Shown piece after piece: positions 1 to 5,848 of a DNA stretch of 10,159 nt (within the stretch, counting starts at the first letter, position 1; each line of letters starts with the position of its first letter). The notes under the pieces are model-generated. The model did no database searches, was not told the DNA's origin, and worked only from the letters and a program-made list of their open reading frames with translations. The stretch is from an uncultured Clostridia bacterium (lineage in GTDB: Bacteria; Bacillota; Clostridia; Oscillospirales; Acutalibacteraceae), in the NCBI GenBank assembly GCA_946497265.1, contig CAMMKL010000054.1:1-10159 (forward strand). Reading direction: 5' to 3'. A program made the translations under genes and the position numbers.

Positions 1-403
1 TTCCGGGGCCCTTCGTCGCCTGACGCTTGGCGTCGGTAAAGGAAACGGGCACTGTGGATGACGCCTGGGTAACCTTCTCGCCCAGATAGGCTTCCGCGTC
101 GGCCTTCAGTTTGCTGAGGATCATAGCGGAAATTTCCTGCGGCGTAAAGGATTTGCCGTCGATGTTTACTTTGTAGGAGGAACCCATCTCCCTCTTAATC
201 GAGGAGACGGTGCGTTCCGGGTTGGTGATGGCCTGGCGTTTCGCCACCTGGCCCACCATACGCTCGCCGTTCTTGGCGAATGCCACCACAGAAGGGGTGG
301 TCCTGCCGCCTTCGGCGTTTGCAATAACGGTCGGCTCGCCGCCTTCGATGACCGCTACGCAAGAGTTTGTCGTACCTAAATCAATACCAATTGTCTTTGC
401 CAT
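1..403 (-). CDS. dnaK: Molecular chaperone DnaK (Hsp70), N-terminal part, cut by window edge
   Basis: ATP-dependent cytosolic chaperone that binds unfolded polypeptides and works with GrpE and DnaJ. The reading frame opens at ATG 403 and leaves the window after 134 codons, all inside the nucleotide-binding domain. Visible are the phosphate-1 loop IGIDLGTTNSCVAV (residues 5-18), the GGRTTPSVV segment (32-40) and a lysine at position 70 matching the catalytic K70 of E. coli DnaK. The roughly 24-residue insert of proteobacterial DnaK is absent, as is usual in Firmicutes. A GGAGG Shine-Dalgarno lies 9 bases before the ATG (413-417). It is the third gene of the hrcA-grpE-dnaK operon, 63 bases after grpE, and is presumably controlled by the CIRCE site. 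The last 20 codons differ from the family at very conserved positions (VITVPAYF reads SSTVPVSF, and KDAG reads KGPG); see findings. Confidence 0.97.
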   Translation of the reverse strand, partial: MAKTIGIDLGTTNSCVAVIEGGEPTVIANAEGGRTTPSVVAFAKNGERMVGQVAKRQAITNPERTVSSIKREMGSSYKVNIDGKSFTPQEISAMILSKLKADAEAYLGEKVTQASSTVPVSFTDAKRQATKGPG

Positions 404-466
404 GATCAATGACCTCCAATTCAAATCAACTTTATCTTACATTTATAAGGTATGTTTTATCGATTG

Positions 467-1027
467 CTAATTAGCCACTTTCACCATTGCGGGGCGGATT
501 ACCTTTTCCCCCAGAAGATAGCCCTTCTGGAATACCTCCACAATGGTATTTTCGGCCGTCGTCTCGTCTTCTATGTGGGCGATGGCGTTGTGCAGGTTGG
601 GATCGAATTCATCCCCCGGCGCGCCTACCGCCGTTACCCCCAGCTTGGCAAGGGCGGTCTGGAATTGCTTGTTGACCATTTCAAGCCCCTTTTGGTATTC
701 CTCGGTGGCTCCGTCCTGTGCTTTGACGGCAAATTCCAAGCTGTCCGCAATCGGAAGGATTTCCTTCACTGCATCGGCCGTGGCGTCCGCGTAGATCGTC
801 CTCTTTTCCCGCTCGGTACGCTTGCGGAAGTTATCGTATTCCGCCACCGTGCGCAGAAGGATGTCTTTCTGCTTCTGGAGCTCCTCCGTCATCTTCTGGA
901 ACTCGCTTTTCATGGCGTCCTCTTCCTGCTTTTCCGCTTTTTCGGGTTCTTCGGCGGAAGCCTCCTCCGGTTCTACAGGAATTTTTTCCTCGGTCTCAGG
1001 AGTTTCTTTTTCTTTTTTCTTACTCAA
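467..1027 (-). CDS. grpE: Nucleotide exchange factor GrpE, TTG start
   Basis: Homodimeric exchange factor that drives ADP release from DnaK. The 186-residue product has a charged, Glu/Lys-rich N-terminal tail (1-40), a long coiled-coil helix (about 38-83, ending in AEYDNFRKRTEREK) and the C-terminal beta domain carrying the GrpE signature (FDPNLHNAIAHIED at 141-154, then TIVEVFQKGYLLGEKVIRPA at 161-180). Length is normal for the family. The start codon is TTG (1025-1027), chosen because AAAGGAGA sits 7 bases upstream and the next in-frame ATG, at codon 39, would remove the tail and the start of the coiled coil. The gene lies 19 bases after the hrcA stop and 63 bases before dnaK, so all three are read as one message. 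Confidence 0.97.
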   Translation of the reverse strand: MSKKKEKETPETEEKIPVEPEEASAEEPEKAEKQEEDAMKSEFQKMTEELQKQKDILLRTVAEYDNFRKRTEREKRTIYADATADAVKEILPIADSLEFAVKAQDGATEEYQKGLEMVNKQFQTALAKLGVTAVGAPGDEFDPNLHNAIAHIEDETTAENTIVEVFQKGYLLGEKVIRPAMVKVAN

Positions 1028-1041
1028 GTGGATTCTCCTTT
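1025..1041 (-). promoter_or_regulatory. grpE ribosome binding site with TTG start codon
   Basis: AAAGGAGA (1034-1041 on the minus strand) is followed by a short spacer and then TTG AGT AAG AAA. No in-frame ATG or GTG lies between the Shine-Dalgarno and the conserved coding sequence, so the site decides the start as TTG. Confidence 0.85.
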
Positions 1042-1046
1042 CGATG

Positions 1047-2078
1047 CTATTCCAGATCCAGAATCTCGCTTAACAGTGTCCCCACCGAAGAGGCAAGATA
1101 TTCCAGATTTGCAATCATTTTTGCGTAGTCCATCCGGGTCGGGCCGATGATCCCAATCGCCCCTGCGTCGCGGCCCCCCACCGTATAGCGGGCCACCACC
1201 ACGCTGGAGTCGCTCAGCTCCGGCTGCTTGCTTTCGCTGCCCACCAGCACCCGGATGTTGCCGTTCAGGCTGTTCAAAAGCCGGGCAAGCTCCCCGCGCC
1301 GGTTTATGAATTCCAATACCCGGCGGGCATCGTCCATCTCAAACTCCGGTACAAACAGGAGGTTCGTCTGCCCTTCAGTGCGCACCTCGGCTTCCAGGCA
1401 ATCCCGCGCGGCCTCCAGAATAGCCATAAGCACAGCCGGCATCAGCATGGTCATCTCTCCCATGGAAATCGCCGTGGTCTGGATGAACGCCGGCGTGATG
1501 CGCACAAGCGGGATTCCGGCAAAGCGCTCGTTGAGCGCCGCGTGGAAGATGCGCAGGATCTCGGGGGTCAAATCGTAGTCGCAGCGAAACTGCCGGCTTT
1601 TCAGCTGCCCGCCGCTCGTGAGCAAAATCACCAGAGCACTGCGCCGCCCGGTCTGGACAAACTGCAGGCTGCGCACGGTCGCGCCGCTGCTGAGGGGAGC
1701 CGTGGTTACGGCGCCCCGCCGCGTCATGCCGGCCAGCATCTGTGAGGCTTCCTCCAACAGATGCTCCGGGTCGTCCATCGCGCCGGAAAGGTTTGCGTCT
1801 ATATAACGCTGCTCTTCTTCGCTGATTGGCCTTTTCTCCATCAGTTGGTTGATGTACAGGCGGTAACCCAAATGAGAGGGTACCCTTCCGGCCGAGGTGT
1901 GCGGCTGCTCCAGCAGGCCCATCTCCACAAGCTCGGCCATTTCGTTGCGGATCGTGGCGGAGGATACGGAAAAGTCCAACGCTTCGCACAGCGCCTTGGA
2001 GCCCACCGGTTCGCCTGTTTTTACATAGGTATCCACGATGGCCGATAAAATTTTTTGCTTCCGTTCGCTCAGTTCCAT
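1047..2078 (-). CDS. hrcA: Heat-inducible transcription repressor HrcA
   Basis: Repressor that binds CIRCE and shuts off class I heat-shock genes; in the known system GroEL helps keep it active. The product has 343 residues from ATG 2078. It begins with a winged-helix DNA-binding domain (KQKILSAIVDTYVKTGEPVGS, then SSATIRNEMAELVEMGLL and the HTSAGRVPSHLGYRLYI motif, all within the first 85 residues). The HrcA core domain follows and ends with GAIGIIGPTRMDYAKMIANLEYL near the C terminus. A frame-compatible GTG lies at 2087, but it is part of the Shine-Dalgarno GAGGTG (2085-2090), 6 bases before ATG 2078, so the ATG is preferred. First gene of the operon; the stop is 19 bases before the grpE start. 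Autoregulation is expected because CIRCE lies just upstream. Confidence 0.97.
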   Translation of the reverse strand: MELSERKQKILSAIVDTYVKTGEPVGSKALCEALDFSVSSATIRNEMAELVEMGLLEQPHTSAGRVPSHLGYRLYINQLMEKRPISEEEQRYIDANLSGAMDDPEHLLEEASQMLAGMTRRGAVTTAPLSSGATVRSLQFVQTGRRSALVILLTSGGQLKSRQFRCDYDLTPEILRIFHAALNERFAGIPLVRITPAFIQTTAISMGEMTMLMPAVLMAILEAARDCLEAEVRTEGQTNLLFVPEFEMDDARRVLEFINRRGELARLLNSLNGNIRVLVGSESKQPELSDSSVVVARYTVGGRDAGAIGIIGPTRMDYAKMIANLEYLASSVGTLLSEILDLE

Positions 2079-2103
2079 ATCTCTCACCTCGGTTTCGGAA
2101 CCG

Positions 2104-2130
2104 TTAGCACTCTTTCTTATTGAGTGCTAA
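2104..2130. promoter_or_regulatory. CIRCE operator (HrcA binding site)
   Basis: A perfect consensus site: TTAGCACTC (2104-2112), 9-base spacer, GAGTGCTAA (2122-2130). It lies between the likely transcription start of the hrcA operon and the hrcA Shine-Dalgarno, where bound HrcA blocks transcription. As part of the leader RNA it would also form a 9-bp hairpin. Confidence 0.98.
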
Positions 2131-2142
2131 CTTACAATTACT

Positions 2143-2171
2143 AATTTATCACTGTAAGTGCTGATTGTCAA
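2143..2171 (-). promoter_or_regulatory. Sigma-A type promoter of the hrcA-grpE-dnaK operon
   Basis: On the minus strand TTGACA (2166-2171, perfect -35) is separated by 17 bases from TAAATT (2143-2148, -10), which is preceded by TG in the extended -10 position (TGATAAATT). The predicted start of transcription is near 2136, placing CIRCE at about +6, the usual arrangement. Confidence 0.85.
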
Positions 2172-2223
2172 TATGGCGTTTGTAAACGAATTGTGAAATC
2201 ACTGGGAATTTTCTTCGCGCAGC

Positions 2224-2252
2224 AAAAAGCCCCTTTCCCAGTGGGAAGGGGC
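2224..2252 (-). terminator. Rho-independent terminator after the small accessory unit
   Basis: The stem GCCCCTTCCC / GGGAAAGGGGC (2229-2252, about 10 bp with one G-U pair and a 4-base loop) is followed on the minus strand by TTTTT (2224-2228). It ends transcription of the unit at 2286-3387 before the hrcA promoter. On the plus strand no T run follows, so it acts in one direction. Confidence 0.85.
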
Positions 2253-2285
2253 GCTTATCCATAGATTTATAACTTAGACATAGGA

Positions 2286-2874
2286 TCAAGGGATTATAAC
2301 AGTGTCATAAAGACGCTTTTTCCCCCCTGTTATTTCTCCAACAGCTTCTACATCGACAAACATACTACAATCAAGCCCTGTGCCCGAAATAAAACCTTGA
2401 TAAGTATAAGTAGTATCTCGGAGTGTAAACAAAGGGACAAACTCCCAAACTGAAAAATCATAACTATAGGGGGCTCCCGGTTCATATGCTTTCTTAAATT
2501 CATAATCCCCATACATCTGTTTTAGCGGTGTAGTAATGCTGCTACTAGTAGCCGTCAAGAAAAAAGCAACTCCCACGTCCTGAACCATACCCTATTTTCC
2601 AATCAATATTTACAATTGTTATCCCCTTTTTAAGAGCATCGTCCGAAATATTATTTCGATTTTCCTCGATATAAGAAGGAGATAATTCAACTTCTAATGT
2701 AAAGTCTTTTCTCCAAGAATTACAATCCCTTCGGGAATTTTTGATTCGATAAAATATAAACTTTATCACCATGATTAAAAGATTCTATTTCATCATAAGC
2801 ACCAACTGAAATAATGTGAAAAATGAAGATAATAAAGGCCATAAGTAAACTTAAAATTTTCTTGCTGTTTTCAT
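2286..2874 (-). pseudogene. Frameshifted gene for a small secreted protein of unknown function
   Basis: Remnant of a gene of about 195 codons that is no longer in one frame. ATG 2874 has a GAGGGG Shine-Dalgarno 9 bases upstream, but its own frame stops after 7 codons (MKTARKF). The next frame continues as KILSLLMAFIIFIFHIISVG, a typical signal-peptide core, and then a likely signal-peptidase site near SVGA|YDE, before a stop at 2720-2722. A further frame carries LEVELSPSYIEEN and ITIVNIDWKIGYG, and the last frame carries VGVAFFLTATSSS through to the stop at 2286. At least three shifts are needed; restoring one A in the AAAA run near codon 6 would join the start to the signal peptide. The region is clearly more AT-rich than its neighbours. 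The stop of the 169-residue gene lies just before its ATG, so the two were one unit. I do not recognise the family. Assembly or sequencing error is possible, but nearby long genes are intact. Confidence 0.7.
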
Positions 2875-2877
2875 TTT

Positions 2878-3387
2878 TTAAAACCCCTCTATAATTTTCA
2901 AGTATCTTTCAAACAAATCTTGATCCTGCTGCATTTCTTTCCATGCTTCCCGATAAACGGTATCCATATAGGGCGCTTCCCGAACCTGTTCCTGTGAAAC
3001 ACCTTTATAAACCGTCAAAAGGACGGCGACAGCCCTTCCCCCGTTCATTGCGGTAATCTGCCCGGAGGCTGGATCGAAAAAAAACAGGATTTCCGGCGGG
3101 TCGTCCCGCGGCGGAATGAAACAATCCCGAGCCATTCCCTGCCCGCAAAAATAGGCGCGCTTTTTCTGAAGATATTGCTCCGTATCCTCTTTCTCCCGTT
3201 GGTAGATCCACCCGTTTTTACCGCAGCGCGGCAAGGCGTACCCACGCACGGCTTGCCGGCCGGTATGCGGATGGGTAAGCAGATAACGCCGCAACCGTTC
3301 ATCCCCCTTGGGGATGGGAACCGCTTCGCACAAATGCAGAAAGAAACACTCGACCTCTTTAATAGTGTGTGTTATTTTTTCTTCCAT
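2878..3387 (-). CDS. Hypothetical protein, 169 residues
   Basis: I do not recognise this protein. It is a soluble-looking product without signal peptide or membrane segment. Its N-terminal half is basic and cysteine-bearing (ECFFLHLCEAVPIPKGDERL at 13-32, LPRCGKNGW at 52-60). A middle segment with beta character (PPEILFFFDPASGQITAMNG, 97-116) is followed by AVLLTVYKGVS and an acidic helical tail (AWKEMQQDQDLFERYLKII). The start is set at ATG 3387, with AGAGGCG about 7 bases upstream; the longer frame to 3429 would begin upstream of the predicted transcription start and is rejected. A near-consensus promoter lies directly in front. Downstream, 3 bases separate its stop from the start of the broken secreted-protein gene, so the two formed a small operon. 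Confidence 0.75.
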   Translation of the reverse strand: MEEKITHTIKEVECFFLHLCEAVPIPKGDERLRRYLLTHPHTGRQAVRGYALPRCGKNGWIYQREKEDTEQYLQKKRAYFCGQGMARDCFIPPRDDPPEILFFFDPASGQITAMNGGRAVAVLLTVYKGVSQEQVREAPYMDTVYREAWKEMQQDQDLFERYLKIIEGF

Positions 3388-3417
3388 ATTTCGCCTCTTT
3401 CTTTTTACTCTCATAAC

Positions 3418-3446
3418 AATATAAATCATCTAAACAAAGCTGTAAA
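3418..3446 (-). promoter_or_regulatory. Promoter of the 169-residue hypothetical gene
   Basis: Minus strand TTTACA (3441-3446), 17-base spacer, TATATT (3418-3423); each hexamer matches the sigma-A consensus at 5 of 6 positions. The expected transcript start near 3411 gives a leader of about 25 bases before ATG 3387. Confidence 0.75.
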
Positions 3447-3483
3447 TTCGATATTAAAGAAGTATTTTATTTTTTTATAGATT

Positions 3484-3525
3484 AAAAAGACAAAAGCGCG
3501 CCCTCCTGTAACAAAGGAAGCGCGC
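3484..3525 (-). terminator. Rho-independent terminator after the flavodoxin-ferredoxin gene
   Basis: GCGCGC (3496-3501) pairs with GCGCGC (3520-3525), extended inward by TCCT/AGGA with a small internal loop. On the minus strand it is followed by TTTTGTCTTTTT (3484-3495). It lies just after the stop at 3531. The plus-strand side has only CTATTTT, so weak termination in the other direction is possible. Confidence 0.8.
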
Positions 3526-3530
3526 CTATT

Positions 3531-4307
3531 TTAATAAAACAGTTCCGGCTTACGGTACGCTGCATTTTTCTTACAGAATTCCTTTTCCGCAATGGCATAC
3601 ATCGGACCGCGAAAGGCCCTCGCCCCGGCCGGGCAGTTGTGGATGCACGCCCCGCAGGAAATACAGGTCTTCTGATTGGTCCGCCACGGGTCGTCCTTCG
3701 GAATGGAATGGGTCGGGCACAAAGAGGCGCAGACCCCGCAGCGGGTGCAGGCTTTGTCCGCCGAGGGTTTCAGCGGCACATTACCGGGCTCACGGTATTC
3801 CGGATTGCCCTTTACCACAATCTTGATAGTTTCCCCAGCTGCCAGGCACGCAAGATTTTCTTTGCATTTTTCTGCAAACAAAGCCATGGCCTCTTTATCC
3901 GCCTGATCCGGGCGGCCGGCCCCTACTTTGGGAAATATGGAGTGCTGGGCGATAAAGGCTCCGGCCCCAATGACGGTAAAACCGTTTTCCTCCAGGAGGT
4001 CGGTAAGTTCCAACAGGGCGTCGTCGTAATCCCGGTTTCCGTAAACTGCAACCGCCATGGCGGGTGTTTCTTCCCCTTTCAGATGCGCAAGCCACTCCCG
4101 GCACAGCCCCGGGATTCGCCCCGCATAAACCGGCATGCCCACAATCGCAAGGCCATCCTTTGGAATCCGCTTATCCTGTTGCAAAGGGGCCCTCAGCAGG
4201 TCGCAAGATTCTGCTTCAGCCGAAAAATTCCGTCCAATGGTTTGTACTACCTCCTGCGTGGTGCCGTTCGGGCTGAAAAACACCTCGGTTATGTTCTTCC
4301 TGTTCAT
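3531..4307 (-). CDS. EFR1-like flavodoxin/4Fe-4S ferredoxin fusion protein
   Basis: Predicted cytosolic electron carrier joining a flavodoxin-like FMN domain to a two-cluster ferredoxin. In the 258-residue product the FMN phosphate loop is SPNGTT (12-17). PVYAGRIP (59-66) and VYGNRDYDDAL (88-98) are further FMN-contact loops typical of these proteins. Two motifs, CTRCGVCASLCP (187-198) and CISCGACIHNCP (215-226), supply eight cysteines for two [4Fe-4S] clusters. The start is taken as ATG 4307 because the Shine-Dalgarno AAGGCGG lies 9 bases upstream; the ATG at 4316 touches that site and is too close. The gene begins 53 bases after the ATPase gene, without a convincing promoter between, so it may be the last gene of that run; a terminator follows. 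The physiological partner cannot be told from the sequence. Confidence 0.9.
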   Translation of the reverse strand: MNRKNITEVFFSPNGTTQEVVQTIGRNFSAEAESCDLLRAPLQQDKRIPKDGLAIVGMPVYAGRIPGLCREWLAHLKGEETPAMAVAVYGNRDYDDALLELTDLLEENGFTVIGAGAFIAQHSIFPKVGAGRPDQADKEAMALFAEKCKENLACLAAGETIKIVVKGNPEYREPGNVPLKPSADKACTRCGVCASLCPTHSIPKDDPWRTNQKTCISCGACIHNCPAGARAFRGPMYAIAEKEFCKKNAAYRKPELFY

Positions 4308-4360
4308 CGCATTCATCCGCCTTTTTTATATAATTCAATGCAATCCCTTCCAGCCGCCGT

Positions 4361-5104
4361 TTATTGCTCGGTGAGCGATTTGGCCATTTTCTCCGGATCC
4401 TGCAAAAAGCGGCGGGTCAGAAGGAAATTTTGTGTTTCGCGGTACGCAGTTCGTTGCATGCCGTTTTCGCTTAATTCATAAATGGCCGCGCCCGGATACG
4501 CCGTTAGGATCGGCGAGTGGGTCGCGACCAGGAACTGGGAGCCGTCTTCGACCAACAGGGCCATCAGACGGAGCATTGCCATCTGCCGTGTGGGGGAAAG
4601 CGCCGCCTCGGGCTCGTCCAGAAGATAGAGGCCGCGCCCTCGGAACCGGTTCTGCATCAGGGCGAAAAAGCTTTCCCCATGAGACTGTTCGTGCAGGGAA
4701 GCCCCGCCGTAGGCATCCAGCAAGCTGGGCGCCAAACCTGGCTGCCGGTCCAAATCGTCGATGTTGCTCGCCACGTTATAAAAGCTTTCGGCACGCAAAA
4801 AGTAACCGTCCCGCGCGCGGTACGGCACCTTAATCAGGCTCAGGTAGCGATAAAGGCCGGAGTGCGTGTCCCGGGTGGCAAAGCTAAAATTGCGCGAGCC
4901 GCCCTCCGGATTGAATCCATAGTTCACCGCTACCGCCTCCAGCAGGGTGGATTTTCCGGTACCATTTTCCCCCACAAAGAAGGTAACCGGGCTTTTAATC
5001 TCCAATTCTTCCCAGCAGCGCAGCGCTGGGAGGCAAAAAGGATAGGAATCCACATCATAATCCCCGGACGTGCGCCGGATTCGTTTGATATACAAACCGT
5101 TCAT
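4361..5104 (-). CDS. AAA/ABC-type ATPase (predicted ATPase, COG3910-like)
   Basis: Small soluble ATPase with the ABC/SMC-type head fold. The 247-residue product shows Walker A GENGTGKST (45-53), an ABC signature-like SHGES (141-145), Walker B LYLLDEPEAAL (159-169, catalytic E164) and the switch histidine in ATHSPIL (H196). It has no membrane segment, no SMC-type long coiled coil and no fused nuclease domain. Stand-alone proteins of this type lack an established function. Its ATG overlaps the rsmE stop (ATGA, 5101-5104) and no clear Shine-Dalgarno precedes it, so translation is probably coupled to rsmE. The C terminus is a short basic tail. A role as an ABC transporter subunit is unlikely because no permease gene is near. 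Confidence 0.88.
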   Translation of the reverse strand: MNGLYIKRIRRTSGDYDVDSYPFCLPALRCWEELEIKSPVTFFVGENGTGKSTLLEAVAVNYGFNPEGGSRNFSFATRDTHSGLYRYLSLIKVPYRARDGYFLRAESFYNVASNIDDLDRQPGLAPSLLDAYGGASLHEQSHGESFFALMQNRFRGRGLYLLDEPEAALSPTRQMAMLRLMALLVEDGSQFLVATHSPILTAYPGAAIYELSENGMQRTAYRETQNFLLTRRFLQDPEKMAKSLTEQ

Positions 5105-5826
5105 TTCATATTGCCGGTTGCAAACATCAGCACCGACAAAGCGGCCAAGGGGGCCGTTTCCGCGCGCAAGATGCGCGGCCCCAGCGTGGCGGCGCTCCCG
5201 CCCGCTGCCAGCACCGCCTCCACTTCCTCTTCCTCAAAGCCGCCTTCCGGCCCAATAAAAACAGCCGCGCTCTTTACTTCGGCGTCTATCAGGGCACCTA
5301 CATCCTCCCCGCCGCCTTCGTAAAAGAGAATCCGTTTTTGCTGGTTTCCGGCACGGCGCACAGCCTCCTCAAACGGAATGAGCTCCTCTACCCGCGGGAT
5401 CACGCCACGCTCACACTGTTTGGCAGCCTCCTCTGCGATCTTCTGCCAACGCTCCACCTTGCGGGCGGCGGCCTTGCTGTCAGGGCGGGAGACGCATCGC
5501 GCCGACTGCATGGGTACGATCTCATACACGCCCAATTCGACCGCTTTCTGGACAATCCACTCCATCTTGTCCCCTTTGGGCAACGCCTGAAAAAGTGTGA
5601 CCTTACAGGAAGGTTCATTGCGGCAGGGACTGTGCTCCAATACCCTGAGCGCAACCTTCTCCGGAGAAACCACCGTAATTTCACATAGGTAGTCTTCCCC
5701 ATTCCGGTCGCAAAGGGTCAGCGTTTCCCCCGCCCGCATGCGTAACGAACGCACGATGTGGGCGGCGTCCGTTCCGGTCACGACAGGAGAGTTTCCCTCC
5801 ACTTGTTCTACAAAGAATCTGGGCAA
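5101..5826 (-). CDS. rsmE: 16S rRNA (uracil1498-N3)-methyltransferase RsmE, TTG start
   Basis: Methylates N3 of U1498 in 16S rRNA of the assembled 30S subunit, using S-adenosylmethionine. The 241-residue product starts with the family-typical MPRFFVEQ from TTG (5824-5826) and has an N-terminal PUA-like domain (1-70). The SPOUT catalytic domain contains KGDKMEWIVQKAVELGV (84-100), RWQKIAEEAAKQCER (126-140), FIGPEGGFEEEE (190-201) and the knotted SAM-binding loop LGPRILRAETAPLAAL (215-230). The TTG is selected because GAGGTGAA lies at the right distance and the protein then has normal length; a longer frame to ATG 5874 would overlap the preceding gene. It lies 22 bases after the 1097-residue gene and overlaps the ATPase start by 4 bases. 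Confidence 0.95.
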   Translation of the reverse strand: MPRFFVEQVEGNSPVVTGTDAAHIVRSLRMRAGETLTLCDRNGEDYLCEITVVSPEKVALRVLEHSPCRNEPSCKVTLFQALPKGDKMEWIVQKAVELGVYEIVPMQSARCVSRPDSKAAARKVERWQKIAEEAAKQCERGVIPRVEELIPFEEAVRRAGNQQKRILFYEGGGEDVGALIDAEVKSAAVFIGPEGGFEEEEVEAVLAAGGSAATLGPRILRAETAPLAALSVLMFATGNMK

Positions 5827-5838
5827 AACATTCACCTC
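5824..5838 (-). promoter_or_regulatory. rsmE ribosome binding site with TTG start codon
   Basis: GAGGTGAA (5831-5838, minus strand) is followed by TTG CCC AGA TTC. The GTG inside the Shine-Dalgarno is in frame but could not be both the ribosome site and the start. The MPRFF beginning matches the family. Confidence 0.8.
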
Positions 5839-5848
5839 ATTTTGATTG

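Noticed and set aside
452..1150. Plus-strand open frame of 232 codons opposite grpE and hrcA
   Set aside because: It runs antisense to two clear genes, has no Shine-Dalgarno, and its residues (runs of Phe/Leu) are what the Glu/Lys-rich antisense strand of grpE produces.
3639..4481. Plus-strand open frame of 280 codons
   Set aside because: Antisense to the flavodoxin-ferredoxin and ATPase genes; no recognisable domain and it spans an intergenic gap and two genes.
4517..5323. Plus-strand open frame of 268 codons
   Set aside because: Antisense to the ATPase and rsmE genes, whose motifs are unmistakable; no start signal.
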